From NCBI GenBank assembly GCA_023627715.1, contig JAMAHW010000067.1, positions 168,529 through 232,528 of the forward strand: 64,000 nucleotides of DNA. Reading direction: 5' to 3'. This stretch comes from Periconia sp. R9002. Taxonomy: Eukaryota; Ascomycota; Dothideomycetes; Pleosporales; Periconiaceae. The translations under genes and the position numbers were made by a program. How positions within the stretch are numbered: the stretch's first letter is position 1; the number at the start of each line of letters is the position of its first letter. Under the pieces are notes generated by a model that did no database searches, was not told the origin of the DNA, and was given only the letters and a program-made list of their open reading frames with translations. Positions 20,279-31,935 of this stretch are shown here, piece by piece.

Positions 20279-22111
20279 TTACCAGTCTCCCACCAACTTC
20301 GCGTCTTTCACATTGAAACCCCCAGAAAGAGCAGTAAATATTGAATACAGTATTGCGACCAATGCAAGAACCGCCCAGTGGATCCAGCTAAGGATTGGCA
20401 TACTTTGCGTCCGATCGAGAGGGCTTGCACTTCCTTGAGCACGCTCATTATTCAACCACGGAATTCGCCGCCCAAGAGCTTTCAGAACGTCCTCACTCAC
20501 GATCTTGGCGCCAGCGAGGACAATGGGCACGCCAGTTCCTGGGTGAGTACTGGCGCCTACAAAGTACAAATTATCGATACTTGCATGCTTGGTTTTGGGT
20601 CGGAAGCTGAGCACGTTGAAGAAGGAGTGGCTGAGACCAAGGATTGCCCCGCGGTCCAAGTTGAATGATGTCTTCCAGGTTGGTGGTGTGTTGACGGATT
20701 CGTGCAAGATATGTGAACCAAGTTCAACCTTGAGGCGCGCTTCCATCGTCTTGATGATCGTGTTTCGCGCAATCGATACCATTTGGTCCCAGTCTTGCGT
20801 GCCATCTGCTGTGTTTGACGTACCCCGGTGTGAGTCTGAAACAGAGTCTAGGAGATGGCCGACAGGGACCAAGACAACAATTGTGTCACAGCCAGCGGGC
20901 GCGGCCGTTGAATCTACTCGCGATGGTACATTGACGTAGAAGCTCGGCTCATCGGGTATCAAATGCTTCTTGAAGATACTGTCGAAGCTTTCCCTGTAGT
21001 CCTCGGCAAGGAAGATATTGTGCGCGGATAATTCGGGGAATTGTCGGTCCATGGCCCAGTAGAACGAGATGCTTGAACAAGACGCTTTGCGTTTAGACAA
21101 CGATCTAGCATATGATGTGTTCGGTAGCAAATTCCCGTACGCGTATGTGAGATCGGCATTGCAAATGACTAGATCCGCCTCGAGGGTCTCTTGCGAATCC
21201 TCCAAGACAACCCCCGTCGCTCGTCGACCATCGTCGGAGAGCTTGATTTGCGATATTGGTGAGTTCATCCGATATTCGACTCCGTTGCGCTTCCCAATAT
21301 TGACAAGAGCTTCGACGACCTATCACGTTCAGTTTTGATCTTCAAGGTTTGAACTTTGAACTCACCTTGTGGAACCCTCCAATCGGATACCATATGCCCT
21401 CGGCCAGCTCTGTATACTGCAGCAGACTGTACGTACCCGGCGCATCAAAAGGGCTCATCCCCATGTACATGCTTGCGAAAGTGAAGACTCTCCGTAGGCG
21501 TTCGGTCCAGAAGTAGTTACTCGCTCGGCTGTATATGCTTTCGAACGGATGCAGGTCCAGGAGATGCTTCAAGAAACTCGGGCGCACCATACTTAGAAGA
21601 TTGGGGAAATTTTTCTTCAACACGTGGACAATCGAGGCTTCATAGTGGCGATGGGACTCTTGCAAGAAAGAAAGGTAGCGCTCGAACCCGGCCTTGCCTT
21701 CGAATCGCTCTACCTCCTGCTTCATGATCGATAGATCCGTTGATAGCGTGAACGGCGTGCCATCGTGGAAATGCATTTGATAATTCGGCTCACACTTGAC
21801 CAATTGTACGCCTTCATTCTCAAGCGACGTCCCCAGATCGCGGAACGACTCGTGGAACAGAGGTGGTAGCAACAGCAAACTAGGCCCTTGGTCAAACCTC
21901 TGCGTTCCGTTAGCAAGCGTTGTAGAGTTGGAATAGAGTTTCGCTTTACATATCCATCCCGATGTATCAGACTGCACCGACCACCCGTGAAGTCGTTTTT
22001 CTCCACAACCGTAACTTTCAAGCCGGCGGCTGCAAGTCGGGCTGCCGTTGCGGTCCCACCCACACCCGCACCAATAATGATCACACTCGTCGGTTTCTCT
22101 TTTCCAGCCAT
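20279..22111 (-). CDS. Phytoene desaturase (AL-1/CarB/CrtI type)
   Basis: Three exons (22111-21950, 21899-21366, 21319-20279, minus strand), all phase 0, give 578 aa, close to the fungal family length. The FAD-binding Rossmann motif is at the start (VIIIGAGVGGTATAARL, Gly14/16/19), followed by VVEKNDFTGGRCSLI and, across the first intron, the hallmark RFDQGPSLLLLPPLF. The CrtI C-terminal signature FVGASTHPGTGVPIVLAGA is complete, and a C-terminal membrane segment (around residues 545-564) matches fungal enzymes. The enzyme introduces successive double bases' worth of desaturation into phytoene to give neurosporene, lycopene or further-desaturated carotenes. No phytoene synthase/cyclase or carotenoid oxygenase gene is present in the window. 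The rhodopsin-domain neighbour is not a retinal opsin. The start MAGKEKPTS at 22111 gives the FAD motif at the usual distance. Confidence 0.93.
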
Positions 22112-23446
22112 TTTTTCAACGGGCGTACAGCGCTGCAATTGAAGCCATTGTGGCTATCTATACGCGTGCGAAAAGATGTAACGACGCGCCCCATGGTATG
22201 CCAAGCGCTTCGCTAACGGTAGTCATGACGTATAGATAAATCAACAAAGATCGACTGAGATTATCGAGTAGTTATGTAAACACTTCAGGGTCTGAAAAGG
22301 CTCATTGGGAAAGGGCCCAAGGGTTGCAAAGAACGTTTTAGATGCTATATTGCATAGCGTTGCATCTGCAAAATGCCCGAAGCCGCGAAGCTGCACTCGT
22401 CTATAAATAGCAACGCCACGCGATGATCTTCACATCTGGAATGTGACAACTCCATTGTTGCACAGTACTTGGCAACTACATCGTTCGTCTTTGCATGAGA
22501 TAGCAGATCCCGAATCTTCATTACCGCGAATGCTCGGCAAACGGTTTAAGGACCACCGACGGTGTAGAAGGGTCGGCGGACTTCAGCCGGACGTGTTGGA
22601 TACCAAGCTAGCCCCCAAACCGCTAAAACGGAACAGCTGTCAAAGGTTTTGCATAGTGCCGCAGGTAGTATTTTATGTCGTCTCTTTCGGCGTTTTAACT
22701 GTGAGAATTAAACCCATATGCATATCAGATCGAAGCCGGTGGTGTGGTCCTTCAGAGTATGTAGGTAGATATGCGCTTATCTTACAGGAACAGGTACAAT
22801 TGAGCAAAAACCGTGTACCTATGCCTCGATAGTCTAGCCTGTTCACACACTCGGCAGTCAGGAGATCGGCATCTGTCGCACGAGAAAAGTAACATGGATT
22901 CCGCGAACTCCATACTGCCAACCCAAAATCTCTAACAAGCCATGGGTAGCAAAGGGGTTGATTGTATCCCCTCTACTGATCTGAGGATGGAGCGAGGGGG
23001 TTTTTTTTTTGTGTCTAACAACGCGATATAGCGGTGGGTTCTCGCATCTTACACACTCTAATCCCCCAAAACCTCTCGCAGCATTTGTGAAATGTAGCAC
23101 TCAAGGCCAAGCCGACGAGATCTGGGCATGCAATAGCAAACATACTAAATACAAGTAAGCAGCATATTGCTTTCCGCTGCACGTACCACCATCCTCCCCT
23201 AACTTTAATCTACATATACGTCTAACAGCCTACGAAGCCGAGTTTCTGTTTCCATCGCACGGATCTCCATACTCAAAACAAAAGGTATTTCCGTCGCTAT
23301 TTGCGTCAACCGCCACTGGCCACCGGCCATTTGCAATCGGTGTTCTGGATAAAAACGCGACTTCCGTGTGCATTTGCAGAAAAGTTACTCCCTCTCTAAT
23401 CTGTCCATTCACTTCCACTTCCATCCATGTTGCCATAACGAGGTAG
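22112..23446. other. Divergent intergenic region, phytoene desaturase / rhodopsin-domain gene
   Basis: This 1.3-kb region drives two divergent genes. A TATA-like ctataaatag lies near 22400 and a short poly-T run near 22999. No further gene is supported. Confidence 0.5.
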
Positions 23447-24748
23447 ATGGATTTCCAATTACTGCCTCGCGCAGATAACGCGAGTTATCCTGGCTTCGTG
23501 CCGCCTCCACGTGGAGTTATCCCGGATTTGAATTGGGAGCCAAATCAGACGAATATTGTGGTTCAGAGCCTGTGTATTTCTCTGACGACGGTGTTTGTTG
23601 TTACCAGATTGTGCATCAAATGGTTTCTGATAAAAAAGATTCATTTAGATGATTGTAAGATCCCTCTCCCCAATTAAGCACGGCATTGATCTTGCGCTTG
23701 AAATCCTACGACAACTGGATATGCTAACAGTTTTAAACAGACGCGTGTATAGTAGCGTGGGTTAGTCGCACGACTTCGCTTCATACAATTTCAGCTAACA
23801 ATGTAAAGATCGGATCACTTCTCTACTCCAGCCTAACTCTTTCTCAAGGCGCCCTCGGCCTCGGCGTCTCCCAATGGAATCTTCCCACTCCCATAGTCCT
23901 CGCTTTCCTCGAGCGAAGCTACGTTACGCAAATCCTTTACGGCCCCATCGCCTTCGTAACTAAACTTGCCATTCTTCTCCTCTTGGTCCGCCTGTTTTCT
24001 GTTGAGCGCCGCTTTGTGCTGTTTGCGCGCGTCATTATCGGCGTGTGCGCTGCCTACTACCTCGCCATTACTCTTGTGCAGATTTTCCTGTGTCGGCCGA
24101 TCAAAAAAGCGTACGATCCTCGGATCAAAGGTCAATGCGCCGACACGAGAAAGATCTTTGTTACCAACACGGCGATGGCAATTACGAGTGACCTTGTTGT
24201 TCTGGCTGCGCCTATTCCTGTGATTTGGAAATTGAAAATGGGAATTTGGAGGAGGATTGGGAGCATCGTTGCGCTTATGGCTGGCGGATTGTAAGTGACG
24301 TTCAGAACTTTCCCTTTGCCGCTAGGCGAAGGATTTAGTGAACGGTGGCTGATTTAGACTGAACAGAGCTTGCATTGCGACAATTGCACGGCTGGTCATC
24401 ATTATTCAAACCATGCAAGTGAAGGATAGGGCCAAGTCCGGCCCACCTATTGTCATATTGAGGTAAGGAATACTTGGGGATGGCTTCCACAAATCCGATG
24501 CTGATGTTCTTAGTTGCACGGAAGTCGCCATCGGTGTGATATCTAGTTGTCTCCCAATTCTTCCAGCGCTCTTCCGCCGCATACTCGGTCGCCAGGTGGG
24601 TACCACATATGGCTCCCAACGCAAGCCGACAACATACGATAGCTGGGCAAAACGGAATTCGATCAGATTGCAGAGCAAGGTCCCTTCTTCACGAACAACA
24701 CCGTCCGGGGGTCACAGTAGGAACAGCAGTCTTGAACATTTAACCTGA
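23447..24748 (+). CDS. Fungal rhodopsin-domain (SAT4-like) seven-TM protein
   Basis: Five exons (23447-23654, 23741-23760, 23809-24290, 24358-24462, 24514-24748) give 349 aa. Exon 2 is only 20 nt; it restores the conserved HLDDYACIVAW motif at the end of helix 2 and is preceded by a perfect GCTAAC branch site. Other family hallmarks are YGPIAFVTKLAILLLLVRLF (helix 3), IKGQCADTRK with a Cys, and WKLKM before helix 6. Seven hydrophobic segments are evident, with a hydrophilic Ser/Arg-rich C-tail. This family has no retinal-binding Lys and no proven function; some members resemble GPCRs. The first residues carry a possible N-glycosylation site before TM1. Confidence 0.85.
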
Positions 24749-24836
24749 GCACGTGAGAAAAAGCGAATACATCGAAATTTTCTACCCTCTTCCACGTGTG
24801 GATCAACACTACATAAATACAAATGCCAAGGCCTTT

Positions 24837-25757
24837 CTAAGAGCAATCTGGGACAACACCAGCTGGGGCAACGCAATCAGACAAGGAACGGTTCTTGTCA
24901 GCTCCAGGAACCTGCAATCATTGTCAGCAATCGCCTTTGCAACATCAAATCTGTGGGAGGACTCACATTGTGGATCACGGAAAACGAATCCCAATCCGCA
25001 TCTCCATGAGGCGTGTACTCCATGATGTTCATCACCGAGTTCACCTTCTCGGTTCCATACAGATACTTCAAGAATGCATACATCATATCGATACCAGCGG
25101 AAATCCCGGAGCTCGTCCAGACCTTGTTTCCCTCGTTCTGGATCCATCGGGCAGTAGGGACCCATTCGATGCCCTCGCCGTGGCTAGGCTGCGTAACCCA
25201 CGCCCAGGTCGCTTTGTTAGTAGTAGCCCGGAGACCCTTCAGGACTCCCGCTTTGGCAAGCCATGCAGCACCGTTGCACACACTCAGAACATAGGGCGTT
25301 GATTCGTAGCGTGAGGCGATGAATTTCTCGATGCGCGTATCGTTGGCCGTCTCGAGTGCGTAGTTGACGCCCCGACCACCGGGAGCGATGAGCACATCGA
25401 GCGGTGGAGCATTCTCGAGGCTGTGGGTTGCCACGGTCTGCGGGCGCACTTGCAGGTCCGGCAGGGTTGGGATCACGGCGCTTACAGGGCCTTCTTCGTA
25501 ACTGATCAGGTTGACGGCGACGGGGTACGAGCCTTGGAGGAGGTAAAGGATTTCCATGGGGCCATAGATGTCGAGGGGCTCCCAACCGGGGAAGATGAGC
25601 TGCGTTCGTTAGCATGGCTGCGGATAGAAATAATACGATGAGCACTGACGAAGCCGACGTTGAGAGTCTTGTTCGTATCCCAGACTTGTCCATGCGCGAG
25701 AGAAGCCAGAGACAGCGTGGAAAGCCCGAGGGCCTTGATAGATGATTTGAAGAGCAT
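24837..25757 (-). CDS. Secreted DJ-1/PfpI-family protein
   Basis: Three exons (25757-25650, 25599-24967, 24911-24837, minus strand) give 271 aa. Residues 1-23 form a signal peptide (MLFKSSIKALGLSTLSLASL then AHG before QVW). The DJ-1/PfpI fold follows: NVGFLIFPGWEPLDIYGPME, with the conserved Glu, and the nucleophile elbow YVLSVCNGAAWLA with Cys144. A segment WTSSGISAGIDMMYAFL completes the family pattern. Members act as glyoxalases, amidases or isonitrile hydratases. Secreted versions are common in Pezizomycotina and are uncharacterised. The first 5' splice site is GTCAGT, weaker than usual, but frame and homology both demand the junction. The last exon adds a 24-residue tail. Confidence 0.88.
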
Positions 25758-27074
25758 GGTTGGTTGTCAGGAAGTGGTATATCCTGAGGACGAGGAAGGT
25801 TGTGTATGGCTTGCAGGACCCTTTTATAACCCCTTAAAAGTATAAGTATAGAAGTACGCCGGTCCAATTGGATGATTGTTTACTATTGCCATGCCGCCTA
25901 GAGTGGGGAATGTCAGACGCGGATGAAATTGTACTCAGTGCCGTGTGGTCTGAGCAAACAACCCGTATTGTTTCCCCAAGTGAGATCTACGTTCAGAACT
26001 TCAATGTACGCACGCATTCAGCGCTCGAGAGTGAAATACAAACTCGTCTAAACCATCGAACGGAACAATTTCTTCGTGGTCATCCATTCTTCACGAAGAG
26101 AGAAGTATCAGGGTGATAAAGTTAATAGGGCATCTCAAAGACATCGATCATCCAGAGAGTAAAGCATAAAGACTCGTTTGGTGCTACACCCAGCATACCA
26201 TTTGAAGAAAGCATTTCGCGGAGTGGGAGGTATAAGCCTACACGAGCTAGTAAGAAGGATTTGTTTCAGCAAACGAAGATGGCTTGGCGTTTGTCTTTCA
26301 TGTCCCACTTATCTTTTTCTACGTTCGTAAATTATTTCAGACGTATACGGAAAACAAACGCATTCTTCTCTGTTTCCTTCCCTTCTTTCTTCTAACGATG
26401 AATGCAGAACCTTGGGCGTTCCTCTTTGACACGCCAGGGAATCCCCCATTGTGTTCGCCAACTGTAGACAGAAGCGCATGGCTTTACCCGCAGGAATACC
26501 AGCCGGCGTGCACTAATTATCCTTCAACTCAAATTTTACCTAGCGGTCACAAATAACTAGGTGTTCTTTCCCAATTTATTATATTGCAGGAGTCTTGGAA
26601 ACTTTTCTTCAATCCTAATCTCATAACCATTGACAAAGCTTAACAATGCAATACGCATCCTACGGTGTATGCCTTTAACACGGGCCCAGCGCTTTTCATC
26701 CAGCAAGCAACCGTTGTGATCTGTCTCACATTAAATTTCCTTGACAGATTTTCTACATAGGCCCAGCATCATTCTTAGTACCAGTTGACCTTGACGAAGG
26801 TGTAGTCTTGGCGCTGCATGCAGTGAGAAATATATTATAATCGGAATCTTGCTCAATGTGTATTTCTACTAGAGCGAATCGTAGGTCGCGTAGGATTTGA
26901 ATTCCGCGCAAATTGACTCATTGCAGTCAAAACAAAGTATGAACCAATGAGAACGAAATATGAATGAACGCTATCTGACTCGCGTGATCTCCCGATAAAT
27001 GTTAGCCTACGTGTTTGCGTACGCGATATACCATTCAACGTACTAGCAGCCTACAGATATTCCACAATAATCTA
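25758..27074. other. Intergenic, no gene recognised
   Basis: This 1.3-kb stretch lies between the DJ-1 gene promoter and the GH28 3' end. A hydrophobic frame at 26284-26556 has no motif and is not supported. Confidence 0.5.
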
Positions 27075-28532
27075 CTACCCCGGCGCATTCGGAGCTTTCC
27101 CAGTACAATTGAACCCCTTCGGATCTTGCACATTACTACACAAATACGACGTCGGAATTGACCCATTCCTATCAATCTTCCAGTTATTGTTGAAGATGTT
27201 AACATTTGTACACGGCGCGGCTCCACTGCACTGCAGACTAACTGGCATGTTCTGCTTTACCGTGCCTGTTGTATTACCCCATGTCATACCATCGATATGG
27301 AACAAGCTCGTATCGCAGCCACCCTTTGCGCCGTTGTAGCTCGTACACTGTCTGATATACCAGGGGATATCCACGTTCTTGAATGTGAAGTTTGCGAATG
27401 TAATGTTGCGGGCGTAGCCCAGACCGCCGCCTCCTCCGTTGGGTGCACTGCCTGTAGAGCGTCCTGTCCAGGACTTGACTCGCCCGGCGTAGCTGGTGTC
27501 TTTGAAGTAGGTATCTACCGCGGTGATGTTCTCGATGACGTTGAATTGCCCTTCGTACTGGCCGATGCTTCCCATGGCGTAGCCGAGGCCCCGGACAAAG
27601 GTGTTGTTTGCCATGTAGATGTTGGTGGAGTTCTGCTTCATGGCGATGTTGTCGTCGCCGGATTCGACGGTCCATTGAAGGAAGGTGATGTTGTTTGCGT
27701 AAATGGTGTCGACGCCATCCGTGTTGACGTTGCATCGCCTGATCTTGGAGGCTTCGGCGTTGCAGCTGTTGTTCACGTAGATGTTGGTCAGTTCGACGCG
27801 CTCGCTGCGGGTCACGGTCGCTGTCCACATTTGCGATTTGATGAAGCGGAGGCCTTCTATGAGAGAATTCGTCGTGTTGACGATGGATATGGCATGTGGT
27901 CGGCCTTGCACGTTAGATCGCGCGTTGTTCCAGATATACCTATATCGCAGGTACGAAGTTAGTTAAATGTAACTAGGATAACTACAGTACATTATCAGTG
28001 TCTCAATACGCTACATTACGTGGTGTCTTGATAACAAATGACTCTGTACCTATAGTTCAACATACCAGTCGTCTCCATTTCCAAAAAGCGTGCCGCGTCC
28101 GTGCCCGAAGAAATGGATGTTATCGCCGCCGAGATACCATGCTGTCGATTGATTCTGAAAGCCGACAGGAAGCGAGTTGTTGATCCAGTAGTCGATGTCT
28201 GTGGACCATTCCATGGTCCCGAGAAGTTCAATGTCGACATCCTTGAGGCCTGTGGTGTTCATGGCTTGGCCAACCTTGTAGGTTGTGTTTGTGAAGACGA
28301 TGTGTGCGTCTTCTTTGCAATCTTTGAATGCCTGCAGGATAGCTGGTGTATCATCTTTGGAACCAGATACTACTTCGCATGATTTCGACTTTGGTTTTTT
28401 CAAGTGCCGAGGATATATGTACGGTGGGCCTTCACCGCCGATGGGAGGCACCCATGGGCCCCAATCAGGGTCGATCACGGCTTGTGTGACAGTGGCGGAT
28501 GTAGTAAGAAGGATCTGTAGTAACAGTCTCAT
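27075..28532 (-). CDS. Secreted glycoside hydrolase family 28 (polygalacturonase-like)
   Basis: Two exons (28532-28066 and 27939-27075, minus strand) give 443 aa with a signal peptide (MRLLLQILLTTSATVTQA). The right-handed beta-helix GH28 core carries the catalytic aspartates in NTDGVD (Asp230) and SGDDN (Asp251, Asp252) and the substrate-binding RVK in AGRVKSW. The usual G-H-G-x-S-I-G motif reads GLGYAMGSIGQY, so the canonical His is missing; this is seen in some exo-acting or rhamnogalacturonan-type GH28 clades, so pectin side-chain or exo activity is more likely than classic endo-PG (inference). Many N-glycosylation sites suit secretion. The single 126-nt intron is phase 2 (TG|GTATGT .. 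ACTAAC .. ATATAG|GTATATC) and is itself a copy of repeat R1. Confidence 0.9.
27940..28065 (-). mobile_element. Repeat R1, copy B: MITE-like element forming the GH28 intron (introner-like)
   Basis: The complete intron of the GH28 gene matches the dispersed repeats at 1631-1754 and 29391-29515 over almost its whole length. In gene orientation it starts GTATGTTGAAC, carries inverted ends (GGTACAGAGTCATTT near the start; complement of GGTACGAAGTTAGTT near the end), has ACTAAC 23 nt before the acceptor, and ends GATATAG. GGTAT occurs at both exon-intron borders and may be a 5-bp target-site duplication that supplies the splice donor. Confidence 0.8.
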
Positions 28533-29942
28533 TGTGACTGTACTGTAAAGCGTTCAAATGAATGTCAGAATATTTAATGTGTAAAGGCTCACAGGTGTTG
28601 GGACAGGTGCATTAATAGATGATTTTCCCACGTCGGCCTGACTATAAAAAAATCTGGAATTTTGATTCTAGTGCAGTTCAATGTGGTGGATATTACCCTG
28701 TTTGGGCATGATAGTACGATCCCCTACAGCATTACCCTCGTCGGACTCTATGCAGGTCACAGCTTTTCGACAAAACGGTAGGTTTGCAGGGTTCATTGAA
28801 GCTTTCGGAGATTATATATAATCTCTTAGTAAGATATTTTACCTGCGCAAGTGGTTGCAACCGGCCTGATGGTTTTGCACCGGGGATTTCGGCAATCTCC
28901 CGTTTAGGGTAATAACTGAAGAGGTTCATCTTTTCGGACTTGAAATTGATATCGCCGAAGCCTGATCGCTATTTATATAGATAAATCGCTTGAAAGACTT
29001 TCTTTCCTAAGATCGTAGTTGTTATGGGGGTAAGTAGTATACTAGGAGAGTATTTGTATGGAAAGTTTTTACTATATTTCTCTGGTTTTTGGATATCTTT
29101 CACGGATATACTACAGGCAGTTTACTGTGAGTGCGGTGAAAATTTACATCTGCATGTTAATCGATGTATATATAGAAGGAATCTGAGGGCTACAGACCAT
29201 GTGTAAGAGATTCAAACAACGCAAAAACTGCACGCATATCCTTATATATAGACTTGTGTGGTGTCCTTAAATCTATAGTAAACACCCTCGACCATATTCC
29301 TGTGCTGGAGTTGAATACTCCATCGAATGTAGCTGTCAATCCTGAGGAAGTCAGTGGTGCTAGGGAAGGTTGCCTCACTCGGATATATTTCACCTACACC
29401 TTGGGTACAAAGTCAGCTTAATTCAACTAGGAGTGATACAATGAGTGATGAATGTCTCAATACGCCATACCACGTGATCTCTCGATACTAAACGACTCTG
29501 TACTTAGAGATTACCTCATAGCATGTGCAGTGGAAGTATTCCGCTTGTACATTGCTTGAATTGATGAAAAGATCATGAAATTTGAGTCAATCATCACAGA
29601 GTGTTGCTACCCTAGGTATCAACGCAGGCAGAACAAAACTGCACGACAGTTGCACAATACGCTTTTTCCATTCAAATATTACGATTGCTGGTGGTGTATG
29701 TAGTTTAAGTACCAATGCAGTCTTCCCACCCCTTTCTTGGCCTGCCCCTTTAATAAACTACTTATCCACTGCAGAAATCCATAACGCCAAATTAAGAACC
29801 GATTCCATGATATTCATGTTTGCGCACCAATGCAGGTGGGCCCCAAAAGTTTCCACCTGCCTCTTGCGCGAATATCCTATTCGCGGCGAAGTCCCGCAGC
29901 CCAACCAAAACACTCCTCCTCGTCGGAGGCTTGAGCCTCAAT
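28533..29942. other. Intergenic with repeat R1 copy C
   Basis: This 1.4-kb stretch contains copy C of R1. Other open frames are short and unsupported. The right end is the 3' flank of the proline-rich gene. Confidence 0.5.
29391..29515 (+). repeat. MITE-like repeat family R1, copy C
   Basis: It aligns with copies A and B: gggtacaaagtcagcttaat, then caactagg, then aatgtctcaatacgcca, then cgatactaaacgactctgta. It is more diverged than A and B from each other. The ends are imperfect inverted repeats (ttgggtacaaagt against cttagtacagagt when read in complement). It lies outside any supported gene. Confidence 0.7.
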
Positions 29943-30933
29943 TTACCCATCGCTGGCCTCATCGCTGATGTTGTCCGCATCACGTGGGGAGGGAATTTCA
30001 TGGTACGGTGGGAGTTTATCCCTATTTATAGTTAGTATAAGTAGTGGTCGAAACTTGGAATTTCAATGTAGGATGAATAACGCACCGGTACTTCTCGGCC
30101 ATGTCACGCATGTCCTTGTAGACCTGTGTCGTGTCTACAATAGGTCTTCCGAGTAGTGCCGCTCTGGGGCCGTAGTCGGATGCAAGATATGTCGATAGAC
30201 AAGCTGTGATCAGCATGTCTTGGATGTACCTAATGAACCGCTCATCCATCATAATGCGGGGAATGTCAATAGCTTGCTGAAGGGGACCAAGCATTTGCTT
30301 AATGATCCCGCCGTCTCCGATACTCTGGCCGAGGACTTGTCGACGTTGTCGGTTAGGGAGGTCCTTGAACAATGGGTAGCCCTCACACTTGTTCTGGTCG
30401 TACTCTTCGATCGTGGACAATATGAACGTCTGAATAGCTTCTGATCCAAACATCTCCTTCTGTAGACGCTTGGCCATCTTCTGGAGTTTCTCGTTGTGCA
30501 AGAGGGTCATGGCATTTCGGCCATGAGCGTTGGGGTTTGCAAGCGCCTTGACAACGGAAAGATCAATTTTTAGGTCCCGGAAGAAGACAACCTTGAATTG
30601 GCGGGTCAGGACATGTTGTTCGTTCCACGGGAGATTTGCAAGAGGATCCTCGTCGCCTTGGGCGTAGTCTTCACCACGCTCCATTGCCGCTCCGAAGAGG
30701 CCCGTCTGGGCGGCATTGGCTATAGTACGGTTGGTTGGCTGACTCGGATTTGCGTATGTAGGAGGAGGGGGCGCGATGCCCGTGAAGATGGGAGCAGGAA
30801 ATGCTGGCTGTGGTGGAGGCTGAGGAGGCACAGCTACTGGCGGAGGAGGAGGAGGTACAGCTACTTGCGGTGGTTGCTGTGGATGCTGAGGACCGCGGTT
30901 GGGGAAATAGTATCGGAAAGGGTTGTTGGCCAT
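29943..30933 (-). CDS. Proline-rich protein of unknown function, divergent from the giant helicase
   Basis: Two exons (30933-30086 and 30021-29943, minus strand) give 308 aa. The 64-nt intron (GTGCGT .. TACTAACTATAAATAG) replaces a read-through tail with an acidic end, DKLPPYHEIPSPRDADNI. Residues 1-70 are Pro/Gln/Val-rich low complexity (PPPPPPVAVPPQPPPQP). Residues ~100-280 are a helical, charged domain (HVLTRQFKVVFFRDLKIDLS .. KMAKRLQKEMFGSEAIQTFI) that I do not recognise. No signal peptide or membrane segment. Its ATG lies 1.0 kb from that of the helicase, transcribed away from it, so the two may share regulation; that is an inference from position only. Confidence 0.72.
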
Positions 30934-31028
30934 CTTTTCGTGCCTTTTGATCAAGTGTTGTGAGAAGAGGTTGTCTGTTAGGGTGCTGACGTAGAGTGTT
31001 GGACAGGTAGTAGGCGCTATGTGGGTAG

Positions 31029-31535
31029 TTATGTCGTGGTGTGTAGGTGGTGCGGTATATAGGTGTGTCGTGAGGTTGAGGCAGGGAGAATCTTCACGTA
31101 GCGAGCTACGCCTGTGAGGGTAAAGTTATCTGAGGTGGATTCTACAGGCCCCTTCTCCAAAATCTCCCTCACTTGAAAAACATGACCTCTCGTCTTTCTT
31201 TCAAAAGTGAGAGGTGAAGTGGCGTACTCACCTTGTCGGTCGCCGAGGTCCGTGCGCGGCACACGGCGGTTTATCTTGACCTCTGCCGCTCCTCCTACCT
31301 TCTTTCCTCTCCAGACCTGCCCCGCGATCCATTTGTGGTGCCCCCGGGCCGCTCTCGTCGTCAATCCTACAAAGGTAAAGATATGCTGGAGATTGTGCTG
31401 CGGTGTTGCAGATGTCGGGGCGTCCTGCTTGAGCCTCATCGGCTCGCAACGTCTACGAACCAAGTCTGCCGCAGCTGGACCTGAGTCCAAACAATCGAGG
31501 AACGCAATCTTCGACAAACTTTCTATGGCCACCAT
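31029..31535 (-). CDS. Possible small gene between the divergent pair
   Basis: An ATG frame from 31535 runs to 31029 (168 aa). A strong splice donor (CAAG|GTGAGT at 31231) and an acceptor (CCCTCACAG before 31111) would remove 120 nt in frame and leave 128 aa. The composition is plausible for a protein (MVAIESLSKIAFLDCLDSGP..) but no domain, signal peptide or membrane segment is recognised. It could equally be untranslated leader of a neighbouring gene. Confidence 0.3.
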   Translation of the reverse strand: MVAIESLSKIAFLDCLDSGPAAADLVRRRCEPMRLKQDAPTSATPQHNLQHIFTFVGLTTRAARGHHKWIAGQVWRGKKVGGAAEVKINRRVPRTDLGDRQGEYATSPLTFERKTRGHVFQVREILEKGPVESTSDNFTLTGVARYVKILPASTSRHTYIPHHLHTTT

Positions 31536-31935
31536 GCGAGTCTCGTCCTTCAAAATTGATCAATCATAAGTATAAAACAACAACAAAAAAAAACTTACAA
31601 TGACCAAAAAACCCCAACCCTCCTTCCCAATCAGCAAGCATCAGGTCTCTCTATTGCATATTGTCGACCCGACATTCATCCATACAAACAAGTATCTGGA
31701 CCCTAGTCAAACAGCGTGGTGCGTGGTTGCCTCTTTCGACTACGCTGGACCGTGCGTGGAAGGCTCTGGTGACAGCGCCTTTACTTACGCCTTCACTTAC
31801 ACCCTCAACCTCCTTCTACCACCCCACCTTTGTCCTTCCTGCACCTTCGCACTTCTCGCACTCCTTACGGCAACTTCTACCTGCTCTTTTCAATTCAGTC
31901 ATTGATTTCCATCTACACCACACGCTACCGTCAAC
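31536..31935. other. Promoter / 5' UTR of the giant helicase gene
   Basis: A TATA-like gtataaaac lies at ~31571, about 365 bp before the ATG, followed by a CA-rich stretch and a pyrimidine-rich leader immediately upstream of 31936. The open frames here are continuations of shadow frames. Confidence 0.45.

Noticed and set aside
27274..27962. Two long open frames overlapping the GH28 gene in other frames
   Set aside because: They are shadows of GC-rich GH28 coding sequence; no motifs or independent splice signals.
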